Source: Pseudidiomarina halophila
Lineage (GTDB): Bacteria > Pseudomonadota > Gammaproteobacteria > Enterobacterales > Alteromonadaceae
DNA: 64,000 nt
Direction: 5' to 3'
Assembly: GCF_003987215.1 (NCBI RefSeq)
Contig: NZ_PIPW01000001.1
Span: 248,001 to 312,000 of the forward strand
Below, piece after piece: positions 36,539 to 45,469 of the stretch. Every line of letters begins with the position of its first letter. Within the stretch, counting starts at the first letter, position 1. The notes beneath the pieces are model-generated. The model was given only the letters and a program-made list of their open reading frames with translations, had not been told where the DNA came from and searched no databases. A program made the translations under genes and the position numbers.

Positions 36539-37007
36539 TTGACCTCCGGGGTAAGGCGTGACGAAGCCACAGTCTGGCGAAATCATGGTAGCGCTGGCGT
36601 AACTGTTGAGGTTCACTTGTCGATTTTTGGTACGCCGCGTGCTCGACTTCAGTCAGCAGGTCAACGTAGCGTGCTGCGCGCGCTGCAGGCAAACGTTGCA
36701 GTAAAAAATCACGCCAGGCAGCACCGGTGAGCGAAGCAATTTGCTGCTGCGGAAAGTAACCGTAGCATGCCCGTTTAACTATCAGCGTTGTGGCATTCAA
36801 AGGCAGCGTTGGGTGCAACTCGGCAAGTGCCGCGCGGCGCACCCGGCGCTGCCGGTAACTGCGCACCAGCAGCCAGGCTAATAAGGCGATACTGACGATA
36901 ACCAGGGCGGCCAGTGCATACCAGCCGGGCGCCAGGGGCCACCAATGTGCTGCCGGCGGAGCCAGAATATCGTGCATTTTTTCAACAGCGGGGGCGGCAT
37001 CTATCAT
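36531..37007 (-). CDS. DUF4381 domain membrane protein
   Basis: A 158-residue protein with one transmembrane helix (PGWYALAALVIVSIALLAWLL) and a basic, helical cytoplasmic tail (ALPRRSND end). The pattern HDILAPPAAHWWPLAPGWY before the helix is typical of DUF4381 proteins, which are found between DUF58 and BatA genes in MoxR operons. ATG at 37007 overlaps the DUF58 stop (ATGA) with GGAGG 7 nt upstream, so it is preferred over the in-frame ATG at 37025. The molecular function is unknown. Confidence 0.85.
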   Translation of the reverse strand: MIDAAPAVEKMHDILAPPAAHWWPLAPGWYALAALVIVSIALLAWLLVRSYRQRRVRRAALAELHPTLPLNATTLIVKRACYGYFPQQQIASLTGAAWRDFLLQRLPAARAARYVDLLTEVEHAAYQKSTSEPQQLRQRYHDFARLWLRHALPRRSND

Positions 37008-37960
37008 CGCATGACCTCCGGCCACTGATTCTCAATAGCATCGGCCGCGCTAAACTGGTAAAGCTCAAGGCCAAGCTGCTGAATTTGCTGCATCAGCTGT
37101 TGCTGCTGAGTCATGGCATTCGTTCGATAGTGGGCCCGGGAAGCTGCGTCGCCAGCGGCAAAATGCCATGCGTTCCGGCCGTCAGTCAGTGCAATATCCT
37201 GTTGTTCGAGTTGTGCAGGAAGGTTAGCTTCGAGCGGGTCAGAACACTGGATCATTTGCAGCGAACAATGCCTTTGTAGTGACCGCAACATCATCGTTGT
37301 ATGTTCGGTGAAGTGCGCGAAATCGCTGATAATATGAATCACAGTACCTGGCTTAGCGACTTGCTGGGCGCGGCGTAATAAATCATCCAGCACGTTAAGG
37401 TTGGTGGTTTTCTTTTGCTGCCAGTCGTTAAAGCCTTCGTTTTGTAGTTCTACTAAGCTATGCAGGATCCGCAGCACGCCGTGTTGTCGCCCCTGCGGAC
37501 GAACTTCGACGTGCCGGCTGGGGTGACCAATGATGGCACCCACACGATCACCGCGTTGCGCTGCTAACCATGCCATAGCCGCGGTGATGTGGCAGACCTG
37601 AACACTTTTTAACAGCAACTGACTGCCTAAATGCATGCTGGCAGCTAAGTCGACAATGAACATGATCGGCCGTTCGCGCTCTTCCCGGAACAATTTGGTA
37701 TGTGGGGTACCGGTGCGGGCTGTAACACGCCAGTCAATGGCCCGCACATCATCACCCGCCTGGTAGTGACGGACTTCATCAAATTCCATGCCCCGCCCAC
37801 GGGTTTTACTGAGTAAGGCACCGGCCTGAGATTTCGGCGGATGCAAGCGGCGGTGGCGGGCGAAGGCACCAATTTTGCTGCGATAATACATCAACTCCGC
37901 GGTACCGACGCGAATGCCGTCGCTGTGCCACTGTTGGAGCCATTCATGCGCTTGTGTCAT
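37004..37960 (-). CDS. DUF58 domain protein
   Basis: A soluble 318-residue protein of the DUF58 family, which is related to VWA folds and is nearly always encoded beside MoxR ATPases. Signatures are SQAGALLSKTRGRGMEFDEV, RHYQAGDDVRAIDWRVTARTG and the VWA-like strand IMFIVDLAASM. It begins 3 bp after the MoxR stop. The role is unclear in the family; it is thought to act with MoxR on a membrane or periplasmic client. Confidence 0.9.
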   Translation of the reverse strand: MTQAHEWLQQWHSDGIRVGTAELMYYRSKIGAFARHRRLHPPKSQAGALLSKTRGRGMEFDEVRHYQAGDDVRAIDWRVTARTGTPHTKLFREERERPIMFIVDLAASMHLGSQLLLKSVQVCHITAAMAWLAAQRGDRVGAIIGHPSRHVEVRPQGRQHGVLRILHSLVELQNEGFNDWQQKKTTNLNVLDDLLRRAQQVAKPGTVIHIISDFAHFTEHTTMMLRSLQRHCSLQMIQCSDPLEANLPAQLEQQDIALTDGRNAWHFAAGDAASRAHYRTNAMTQQQQLMQQIQQLGLELYQFSAADAIENQWPEVMR

Positions 37961-37963
37961 AGG

Positions 37964-38920
37964 CTAGGGTGTCGCCACTTCTTGTAAGATGACCTGTAGC
38001 GCCTGATCGGCAGTGACGCCATCGGCTTCGGCCTGATAACTTAAAATAATACGATGGCGCATTACATGCGGGAATACGGCCTGGATATCATCTGGAGTGA
38101 CAAAGTCGCGGCCGGCTAACCAGGCTTTTGCGCGGGCACAGCGATCCAAAGATATGGTGGCACGAGGGCTGGCACCATAACTGATCCAGCGGGCAAGGTC
38201 TTCGTTGTAATGAGCCGGTTGGCGCGAGGCAATGACTAGTTGCACCAGGTAATTTTCCACCGCCTCGTCCATAAATATTTCCAGCACTTCTTTACGCGCG
38301 TTAAAAATGTCGCTCTGCTGTAGTGGGGTTGGCATAGCTATTTCACCGTGCAATTCCTCACCGCGGGTCAAGCGCAGAATCTCCAGCTCGGTATCTGCGG
38401 CCGGGTAATCCAGATTAAGCTGCATAAGAAACCGATCCAGTTGTGCTTCCGGCAACGGGTAGGTGCCTTCTTGTTCAAGTGGGTTCTGCGTGGCTAACAC
38501 CATGAACAAGCCCTGCAACGGATAGGTCGTTTGGCCGACGGTAATCTGCCGTTCTGCCATGGCCTCAAGCAGTGCGGACTGCACTTTAGCAGGCGCGCGA
38601 TTGATTTCGTCTGCGAGAATGACATTATGAAACAACGGACCTTGCTGGAACACAAATTCGCCGGTCTCCGTGCGGTAGATATCGGTGCCGGTAAGATCGG
38701 CTGGAAGTAGATCCGGAGTGAACTGAATACGGTGGAAATCGCCCTCAATTCCTTTCGCCAAAGCGTTTACCGCACGGGTTTTAGCAAGTCCTGGGGGGCC
38801 TTCGACCAGCAAATGGCCGTCAGCCAGGATCGCAATCAGCAAACTTTCGGTGAATTCTGGTTGCCCTAAAACCTGGCTATCCAGGTAATTGCGCAGGCTT
38901 TGAAACTGTTCTGCAGCCAT
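37964..38920 (-). CDS. MoxR family AAA+ ATPase
   Basis: A 318-residue AAA+ ATPase. Walker A is EGPPGLAKT and Walker B is NVILADEINRAPAKVQ. LLEAMAERQITVG and the sensor segment VLATQNPLEQEGTYPLPEAQ are hallmarks of MoxR. MoxR proteins act as chaperone-like ATPases with VWA partners, here the BatA and BatB/C proteins in the same operon. GAGG 5 nt before the ATG sets the start. It is the first gene of the operon and diverges from fadI. Confidence 0.95.
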   Translation of the reverse strand: MAAEQFQSLRNYLDSQVLGQPEFTESLLIAILADGHLLVEGPPGLAKTRAVNALAKGIEGDFHRIQFTPDLLPADLTGTDIYRTETGEFVFQQGPLFHNVILADEINRAPAKVQSALLEAMAERQITVGQTTYPLQGLFMVLATQNPLEQEGTYPLPEAQLDRFLMQLNLDYPAADTELEILRLTRGEELHGEIAMPTPLQQSDIFNARKEVLEIFMDEAVENYLVQLVIASRQPAHYNEDLARWISYGASPRATISLDRCARAKAWLAGRDFVTPDDIQAVFPHVMRHRIILSYQAEADGVTADQALQVILQEVATP

Positions 38921-39005
38921 GTCGACCTCTAAAGTGGTAGCGTGTGTCTATACTCTAATATGCACTGTACCGAAAACAAGAGTTTAATTCTTGGGATGAA
39001 CCCGC

Positions 39006-39040
39006 TAAAATTTGTAATAAACTATGAGGTCAGACCAGAT
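39006..39040 (+). promoter_or_regulatory. fadI promoter -10 and FadR-like operator
   Basis: A -10-like TAAAAT at 39006-39011 has a weak -35 TTTAAT 17 bp upstream (38983-38988). Downstream at 39024-39040 lies a 17-bp site containing the palindrome GGTCAGACC, the core of the FadR operator (TGGTCNGACCA). A repressor here would sit over the start region, as expected for control of fatty-acid degradation genes. Confidence 0.5.
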
Positions 39041-39079
39041 TAAACGATGGCCCAATTCACTGAACAGAGGTAGTTGAAC

Positions 39080-40390
39080 ATGACGTCACGTCAGCAATTG
39101 ACAACCGCAAAGGGTGACCGTATCGCAATAGTTGCTGGATTGCGGACACCGTTTGCGAAACAGGCAAGTTATTTTCACGGCATTCCGGCACTCGATCTTG
39201 GCAAGATGGTGGTCCAGGAAATGCTTAATCGCTACGGCCTGGATGGCAAGGAAGTCGAGCAGTTAGTGTTTGGTCAGGTGGTACAAATGCCTTCAGCTCC
39301 AAATATTGCCCGCGAAATCGTGTTAGGTACCAGCCTGCCAGTAAGTACCGACGCTTACAGTGTTTCACGTGCTTGTGCCACCAGTTTTCAGACGACAGCA
39401 AATATTGTCGAGGCTATGGTTGCCGGCAATATCAGTGTTGGTATCGCCGGCGGTGCGGATTCGTCTTCGGTATTACCCATTGGCGTGACAAGGAATCTTG
39501 CGCTGCGGTTGGTTGAATTAAATAAAGCTCGGAGTATGGGACAGCGGCTTAACATACTGAAACGTCTGAGTTTTAGCGATTTAAAACCCGTACCACCGGA
39601 AATTGCGGAATACAGTACCGGTTTAACGATGGGTGAGACTGCTGAGCAAATGGCGAAGACCCATAGTATTAGTCGGGCGGATCAGGATGCGCTTGCGCAC
39701 CGTTCACATTCCCTGGCACATGAAGCCTGGGAAGACGAGAAACTAAACGATGAGGTAATGACCGCCTACGCCGAGCCCTATAAAGATTTCTTACGCCGCG
39801 ACAACACCATCCGCAGCGACAGTAAGTTGGACGGCTATGCCAAATTAAAACCGGTATTTGATCGCAAGCACGGCTCGGTTACCGCAGCAAACAGTACGCC
39901 ATTGACCGACGGCGCTGCGGCAGTGTTGCTAATGACCGAAAGTAAAGCGAAAGCGCTTGGTTACGAGGTGTTAGGCTATATTAAAAGTTACGCGTTCAGT
40001 GCCATAGGCGTGGAAAAAGACATGCTGATGGGACCGTCGTTCGCGACTCCGATTGCGCTTGACCGTGCGGGTATGAAATTAGCGGATTTGGATCTCATCG
40101 ATATGCATGAGGCCTTCGCAGCACAAACTCTGGCGAATATAAAGATGTTTGCCAGTAAGAGCTTTGCCAAAGAAAAACTAGGTCGCAGTGAAGCAATCGG
40201 CGAAATCGATATGGATAAATTTAATGTACTTGGTGGTTCCATAGCTTATGGCCATCCCTTTGCAGCAACCGGTGCACGCATGATCACGCAAACCTTGCGC
40301 GAATTAAAGCGCCGTGGTGGCGGAACCGCGCTGACTACGGCTTGTGCCGCTGGTGGCTTGGGTGCAGCAATGATTTTGGAGAGTAACTGA
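39080..40390 (+). CDS. fadI: 3-ketoacyl-CoA thiolase, FadI
   Basis: FadI cleaves 3-ketoacyl-CoA with CoA, the last step of each beta-oxidation round. The catalytic cysteine is in [43 protein letters not shown] (His) and the second cysteine in [12 protein letters not shown] complete the active site. The 436-residue protein matches E. coli FadI, the anaerobic/long-chain paralogue, rather than FadA. ATG at 39080 is used; an in-frame TTG lies at 39074. Its stop overlaps fadJ by one base. Confidence 0.96.
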   Translation: MTSRQQLTTAKGDRIAIVAGLRTPFAKQASYFHGIPALDLGKMVVQEMLNRYGLDGKEVEQLVFGQVVQMPSAPNIAREIVLGTSLPVSTDAYSVSRACATSFQTTANIVEAMVAGNISVGIAGGADSSSVLPIGVTRNLALRLVELNKARSMGQRLNILKRLSFSDLKPVPPEIAEYSTGLTMGETAEQMAKTHSISRADQDALAHRSHSLAHEAWEDEKLNDEVMTAYAEPYKDFLRRDNTIRSDSKLDGYAKLKPVFDRKHGSVTAANSTPLTDGAAAVLLMTESKAKALGYEVLGYIKSYAFSAIGVEKDMLMGPSFATPIALDRAGMKLADLDLIDMHEAFAAQTLANIKMFASKSFAKEKLGRSEAIGEIDMDKFNVLGGSIAYGHPFAATGARMITQTLRELKRRGGGTALTTACAAGGLGAAMILESN

Positions 40391-42522
40391 TGAGTGATAC
40401 GCAACGCGCATTTAGCTTAGAGTCCCGTGACGATGGCGTCGCGGTCATTCATATTGACGTGCCTGGCGAGTCAATGAATACCCTGAAGGCGAGCTTTGCC
40501 GAGGAAGTAAGCGAGGTTTTGGGCAAGCTTGAAGACTTAAGTACCTTGAAGGGTGTCGTTGTTATTAGTGATAAGCCGGGATCATTTGTTGCCGGCGCAG
40601 ACATCAGCATGATCGACGATTGTGAAAATGCTGCTGATGCGGAGAGTCTCGCGCGCCAGGGGCAAGCCATGTTCGATCGGATCGAACAGCTGAAGGTACC
40701 GGTCGTCGCCGCGATCGATGGTGCCTGTCTTGGCGGTGGATTGGAGCTTGCATTGGCTTGTCACTATCGGATCTGTACTGATAGCGATAAAACTAAGATT
40801 GGCTTGCCTGAAGTGAAGCTGGGCTTGTTACCTGGCTCCGGCGGTACCCAGCGGCTGCCGCGTCTGATTGGCATTCAGGAAGCCTTACCAATGATTCTTA
40901 CCGGGAAAGAATTGCGCCCGAAGCAAGCGAAGAAAAAAGGTATCGTAGATGAAGTCGTGCCGGCCAGTATTTTGCTTGATGCTGCGGTTGAGAAAGCGCT
41001 AAACAGCAAGCCCAAAGTGCAGAAAGTGAAGCACAATCTCTTTAACAAAGCTTTGGAAGGCACCAGTTTTGGCCGCGGCGTGATTTTCAAAAAAGCACGT
41101 GAACAGGCGCAAGACAAAGGTAAAGGCAACTATCCAGCGCTGGATAAAATTGTCGATACCATCGCCTACGGCGCTGATCATGGCTTTGAAGAAGGACTGG
41201 CTTACGAAGCGCGGCAGTTCGGTGAATTAGCGATGACACCGGAATCGAAGCAACTTCGTGGCATTTTCTTTGCGACTACAGCGATGAAGAAAGAAACGGG
41301 TGCGGGTGATACTCAGCCAGGCAAACTCGAACGTATCGGCGTGTTAGGTGGCGGACTTATGGGGGGCGGCATTTCTTATGTCACAGCCATAAAAGCGGGT
41401 TTGCCGGCGCGCATTAAGGATATTGCCGAAGAGGGGATTACCCATGCGCTTAAATACAGCTACGACCTGTTGAAGAAAAAACTGAAGCGCAACCATATCC
41501 GCCGCGCGGAACTTGAGAAGTCGATGCTGCGTCTGAGTGGAACACTTGATTACAGTGGTTTTGAACGTGTCGATTTGGTGATTGAAGCGGTCTTCGAAGA
41601 TCTGGACTTAAAACAGAAGATGGTTGCGGATATCGAGTCTGTTGGTCCTGAGCACGTTATTTTTGCTACCAATACCTCCAGTCTACCGATCACAAAAATC
41701 GCCGCTAAAGCAAAACGCCCGGAAAACGTCATTGGTTTGCATTACTTTTCGCCGGTTGACAAAATGCCGCTGGCGGAAATTATTACCCATGAGAAAACCT
41801 CTGACAAAACCGTTGCGACCACAGTTTCGCTGGCGAAAAAACAGGGGAAAACACCTATTGTGGTCAGGGATGGCGCCGGTTTTTATGTTAACCGTATCCT
41901 GGCTCCTTATATGAATGAAGCTGCACGACTGGTGCTAGCTGGCGAGCCCATCGATGCTGTTGATAAAGCCTTAGTTAAATTCGGATTCCCGGTGGGACCG
42001 ATAAAATTAATGGATGAAGTCGGTATTGATATCGCGGCTAAAGTAGCGCCCATTATGGCGGATGAGCTGGGCGACCGGTTCCGTGCGCCTGATGCGTTTT
42101 CGAAACTGCTGGATGATGATCGTAAGGGCAAAAAGAACAAAAAAGGCTTTTATGAGTATAATGGCAAAAACTCTGGCAAGGATGTCGATACCAGCGTTTA
42201 TTCGCTGCTTGATATCGAGCCGGACGGCGAACTTTCAGCGTCTGAGATTGCGCAAAGAACCGTGTACCTGATGCTAAATGAAGCGGTGTATTGCTTAGCT
42301 GACGATATCATCAGAAGTCCTCGTGACGGCGATATTGGTGCGATCTATGGTATAGGTTTCCCGCCCTTCCGCGGCGGTCCGTTCCGTTACATCGACAGCC
42401 TTGGTTGTGCTGAGGTAGTGGGGCAGTTACGTGCTTACGCGAAGCAGCATGGCGAACGTTATGAGCCAGCGCCGCTATTGGTCGAAATGGCGGATAAGGG
42501 ACGTACGTTTTACCAGAATTAA
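40390..42522 (+). CDS. fadJ: Fatty acid oxidation multifunctional protein FadJ
   Basis: FadJ is the alpha subunit of the FadIJ beta-oxidation complex. The N-terminal crotonase domain (about 1-190) does enoyl-CoA hydration and isomerisation, with VVAAIDGACLGGGLELALAC and LGLLPGSGGTQRLPRL. The 3-hydroxyacyl-CoA dehydrogenase part (about 310 onwards) has the NAD-binding IGVLGGGLMGGGI, GLHYFSPVDKMPLAEI and PPFRGGPFRYID. At 710 residues it matches the E. coli protein (714). The TGATG junction couples it to fadI. Confidence 0.97.
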   Translation: MSDTQRAFSLESRDDGVAVIHIDVPGESMNTLKASFAEEVSEVLGKLEDLSTLKGVVVISDKPGSFVAGADISMIDDCENAADAESLARQGQAMFDRIEQLKVPVVAAIDGACLGGGLELALACHYRICTDSDKTKIGLPEVKLGLLPGSGGTQRLPRLIGIQEALPMILTGKELRPKQAKKKGIVDEVVPASILLDAAVEKALNSKPKVQKVKHNLFNKALEGTSFGRGVIFKKAREQAQDKGKGNYPALDKIVDTIAYGADHGFEEGLAYEARQFGELAMTPESKQLRGIFFATTAMKKETGAGDTQPGKLERIGVLGGGLMGGGISYVTAIKAGLPARIKDIAEEGITHALKYSYDLLKKKLKRNHIRRAELEKSMLRLSGTLDYSGFERVDLVIEAVFEDLDLKQKMVADIESVGPEHVIFATNTSSLPITKIAAKAKRPENVIGLHYFSPVDKMPLAEIITHEKTSDKTVATTVSLAKKQGKTPIVVRDGAGFYVNRILAPYMNEAARLVLAGEPIDAVDKALVKFGFPVGPIKLMDEVGIDIAAKVAPIMADELGDRFRAPDAFSKLLDDDRKGKKNKKGFYEYNGKNSGKDVDTSVYSLLDIEPDGELSASEIAQRTVYLMLNEAVYCLADDIIRSPRDGDIGAIYGIGFPPFRGGPFRYIDSLGCAEVVGQLRAYAKQHGERYEPAPLLVEMADKGRTFYQN

Positions 42523-42586
42523 GTTGTTGTAACCGCTGATGATGTGGCATCTCCCATGTCGTTAGCGGTTAACTTAGGAGGTTAGT

Positions 42587-42784
42587 GTGTTAATTGCGCT
42601 GTGTTGTTTGTTGTCTGCGCTGGTACTTTATATTCAAGCACTTAAGAATGCTATGGCAGCGAAACGCTGGGCCTGTGCCGGCTTGCTGCTTGGTCCTGTG
42701 GTGGTTCCGCTTTTCTTTTCGCAAAAACGTCTTAGGCTAATGCGGGCAATGGGCCGCGGAAACGTGTTCTGGCAACCACATTAA
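42587..42784 (+). CDS. Small two-helix membrane protein of unknown function
   Basis: A 65-residue protein with two hydrophobic helices (LIALCCLLSALVLYIQAL and WACAGLLLGPVVVPLFF) separated by a basic loop, and a basic tail. It starts at GTG with a full AGGAGG site 5 nt upstream, which strongly supports translation. It lies 64 bp after fadJ and ends overlapping the stop of the converging c-di-GMP gene. No named family was recognised. Confidence 0.7.
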   Translation: MLIALCCLLSALVLYIQALKNAMAAKRWACAGLLLGPVVVPLFFSQKRLRLMRAMGRGNVFWQPH

Positions 42785-45384
42785 TCACTGCTGGGTAAGC
42801 TGGCCAGAGTCGTTGCGATGTGTGCGAGGAAATGTTCGCGCCGCAGTGGTTCGGCGAACAAGAATCCCTGGGCGAATTCACAGTTCAGATTACTCAAGGT
42901 GCTGGCTTGCGCATGATCAACCACGCCTTCAGCGACGACGTCTAGCCCCAGGTTATGCGCCATCGCTACGATGGAGGCGACCATATTACGATCACGTTCG
43001 GCACCATTGATATCATCAATAAACGCCTTATCGATTTTCAGGGTCTGGATCGGGAAGCGCTTGAGGTAGGCTAGCGAGGAGTAACCGGTGCCGAAGTCAT
43101 CAAGTGCTAAGTGGATACCGCAATTATTTAATTCGGTCATGATTTCAATGGCGCGCTCGGGATCGTCCATTACCACGCCTTCGGTTATCTCTAATTCCAG
43201 ATGCTCCGCGGCCAGACCTTCTTCATTTAAGATCGCCATAATGCGTTTGGTAAGGTCCGGCTGCAGGAACTGCTTGGCTGACAGGTTAACTGCAACACGG
43301 CCCTGAACGGCTCCTGCGGCGACCCATTCGCGCATATCCCGACAGGTTTGTCGCAGCACCCGCTCACCGACATCAATGATAAGACCCGTTTCCTCAGCCA
43401 GTGGGATAAACTCAGCCGGGCTGACAATACCTGTGCCCGGTATTTCCAGCCGAACCAATGCCTCGAGTCCGACAAAGGTATTGGTGCGCAATGAAACCTT
43501 GGGTTGATAATGCACTTGCAGATAATTGTTACGTAATGATTGCCGTAGTTGGTTCTCAACCTGTAAGCGGCGGACAGCGTTCTTGTTCATCGATTCGTTG
43601 AAGAACTGATAGGTGTTACCGCCACGATTTTTAGCATGATACATGGCCGTATCGGCATTCTGCAGGAGCTCTTGCGAGGACTGGCCGTCATTTGGATAGA
43701 CGACGATGCCGATTGAGCTGCTGACGACGATATCATGACCACTAATATGAAACGGCTCCGACAAACATTCGAGTATACGCTTCGCCGCAGTGGTGATAAT
43801 GCGGACATCTGCTGTATCTTCCAGAATAAGATTAAACTCGTCGCCACCGAGACGGTAAAAGGTGTCCTGCGGCCGGCCAACTTCGGCGACGCGCTCGGCG
43901 ACATGCATGAGCAAATGGTCACCAATTTCATGTCCGAGCGAATCATTAATTTTTTTAAAGTTATCCAGATCAAAAAGCAATAGGGCGTGCATGATGCGTT
44001 TACGCACCAGATTTGAGTGACTCACCTGGAAATAAGAACGGTTCGGTAAGCCGGTCAGGGTATCGGTGTTGGATAAACGACGTAACTCGCGTTCCGCATT
44101 TTTACGATCGGTGATATCGGAAAAGGTTGCCACGTAGTAGGAAATTTCGTTGCTGTCGTCGACAATCGCATCAAAAGTTAGCTCCATTTGATAGACGGTG
44201 CCATCTTTACGTAAATCCTCGATTTCCCCGTGCCAGCTGCCATGTTGCTGCACCATTTGTTTAATTTGATTCAGATAATCGGGACTATAAAGGGTCAGTT
44301 GCAAGGTACGGCCCACCATGTCATCACGACTGTAGCCGGTAATTTTGCTAAATGACTGATTGGTTTCAACAACCTTAAACTGATGGTCGTAGATACAGAC
44401 GCCATCAGAGATATTGGTGATCGATGCCGCCAGCATCTTTAATCGTTCTTCAGCGGTCACCAGCGGCGTAATATCTTTCAGGGTGCCGGTCATACGGGCG
44501 GGTTGTTGCTGATCATCGTAAGTAACGATTTTGCCGCGGTCGAGAACCCATATCCAGCCTTTGTCGGTAGCTATACGATAGGTCTGTTCGTAATGATTGG
44601 TGCGGCCATCCAGATAATCGCGCAACGCGCGCTGAACTTTACGGAGATCCGATTCATGGATGTTTGAGGTGTCTTTGCCAACACCTTCCCGAATGCCGTC
44701 CTGTGGAAACCCTTTAAGGTTGCGCCAGGTGTTATGACGATGCAGCTCGTTACGGTTAATGTGCCAATCCCATAACTGGTCGCCACTGCCCCATAAACTT
44801 AGTTTTAAGCGTTCCTCGCTATCGCGCAATAAATGAATCGCCTGCCGGCGAGCGCCTAAAATGGAGCCAAACGCGAGCAGCAAACCAAGCAATAGCGCAA
44901 AATAAATGGCAATTGCCCAGGGGGATAACCAGACTGGCACCGCGACGGTAACGTTAAGCTGACGCTCGCCCAGCCAGGTATCGCCATTAGGTGAGGCCTG
45001 TACCATAAAGGTATAATCGCCAAATTCGAGGTTAGTATAGGTGGCGCGCCGATAGTCGGCATCGGTGTAGATCCAGTCTTTATCGAACCCGTCAAGTTTA
45101 TAACGGTAGTAAAGTCGTTGCGCCGCTGGCGCATAAGGGGCACCGAACTCGATAGTTAAGGGTTGGTCAAGGGTAGGCAAGTACAGGTTTTCTGCGCTAT
45201 AGAGCTGGGCACGGTTGCGTTCATCAAGCTCAGTAGCGCTGATAGGCTTATTCGCGACACGAAGGGTGATCAACTCAACGCGCCACTCATCCGCATTTGA
45301 CTGTGCGGTTGCTGGAGCGATAAATGACAAGGCCAAGAGCCCGGTCAACCACCACCTTCTCACTTGTCTGTTGAAGAAGCGCAC
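42781..45384 (-). CDS. Y_Y_Y-PAS-GGDEF-EAL cyclic di-GMP signalling protein
   Basis: An 867-residue membrane sensor. The N-terminal signal peptide ends near ATAQS. A periplasmic Y_Y_Y domain follows (about 60-145, YYRYKLDGFDKDWIYTDAD ... YTNLEFGDYTFMVQA). One transmembrane helix (about 150-175) leads to two PAS/PAC regions. The GGDEF motif is intact (Gly513-Phe517), and so is the EAL domain (Glu641-Leu643, DDFGTGYSSLAYL, KIDKAFI). Synthesis or breakdown of cyclic di-GMP is possible; many such fusions act mainly as phosphodiesterases. Unlike typical Y_Y_Y sensors it lacks the preceding beta-propeller repeats. Confidence 0.9.
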   Translation of the reverse strand: MRFFNRQVRRWWLTGLLALSFIAPATAQSNADEWRVELITLRVANKPISATELDERNRAQLYSAENLYLPTLDQPLTIEFGAPYAPAAQRLYYRYKLDGFDKDWIYTDADYRRATYTNLEFGDYTFMVQASPNGDTWLGERQLNVTVAVPVWLSPWAIAIYFALLLGLLLAFGSILGARRQAIHLLRDSEERLKLSLWGSGDQLWDWHINRNELHRHNTWRNLKGFPQDGIREGVGKDTSNIHESDLRKVQRALRDYLDGRTNHYEQTYRIATDKGWIWVLDRGKIVTYDDQQQPARMTGTLKDITPLVTAEERLKMLAASITNISDGVCIYDHQFKVVETNQSFSKITGYSRDDMVGRTLQLTLYSPDYLNQIKQMVQQHGSWHGEIEDLRKDGTVYQMELTFDAIVDDSNEISYYVATFSDITDRKNAERELRRLSNTDTLTGLPNRSYFQVSHSNLVRKRIMHALLLFDLDNFKKINDSLGHEIGDHLLMHVAERVAEVGRPQDTFYRLGGDEFNLILEDTADVRIITTAAKRILECLSEPFHISGHDIVVSSSIGIVVYPNDGQSSQELLQNADTAMYHAKNRGGNTYQFFNESMNKNAVRRLQVENQLRQSLRNNYLQVHYQPKVSLRTNTFVGLEALVRLEIPGTGIVSPAEFIPLAEETGLIIDVGERVLRQTCRDMREWVAAGAVQGRVAVNLSAKQFLQPDLTKRIMAILNEEGLAAEHLELEITEGVVMDDPERAIEIMTELNNCGIHLALDDFGTGYSSLAYLKRFPIQTLKIDKAFIDDINGAERDRNMVASIVAMAHNLGLDVVAEGVVDHAQASTLSNLNCEFAQGFLFAEPLRREHFLAHIATTLASLPSSD

Positions 45385-45469
45385 CTGTCATCCTAATGTT
45401 AGGCTGTGTTCTTACACAACTCTTATTTTTGTTATATGGGCATCAAATTAAACAATTTAACGCCTGCTG

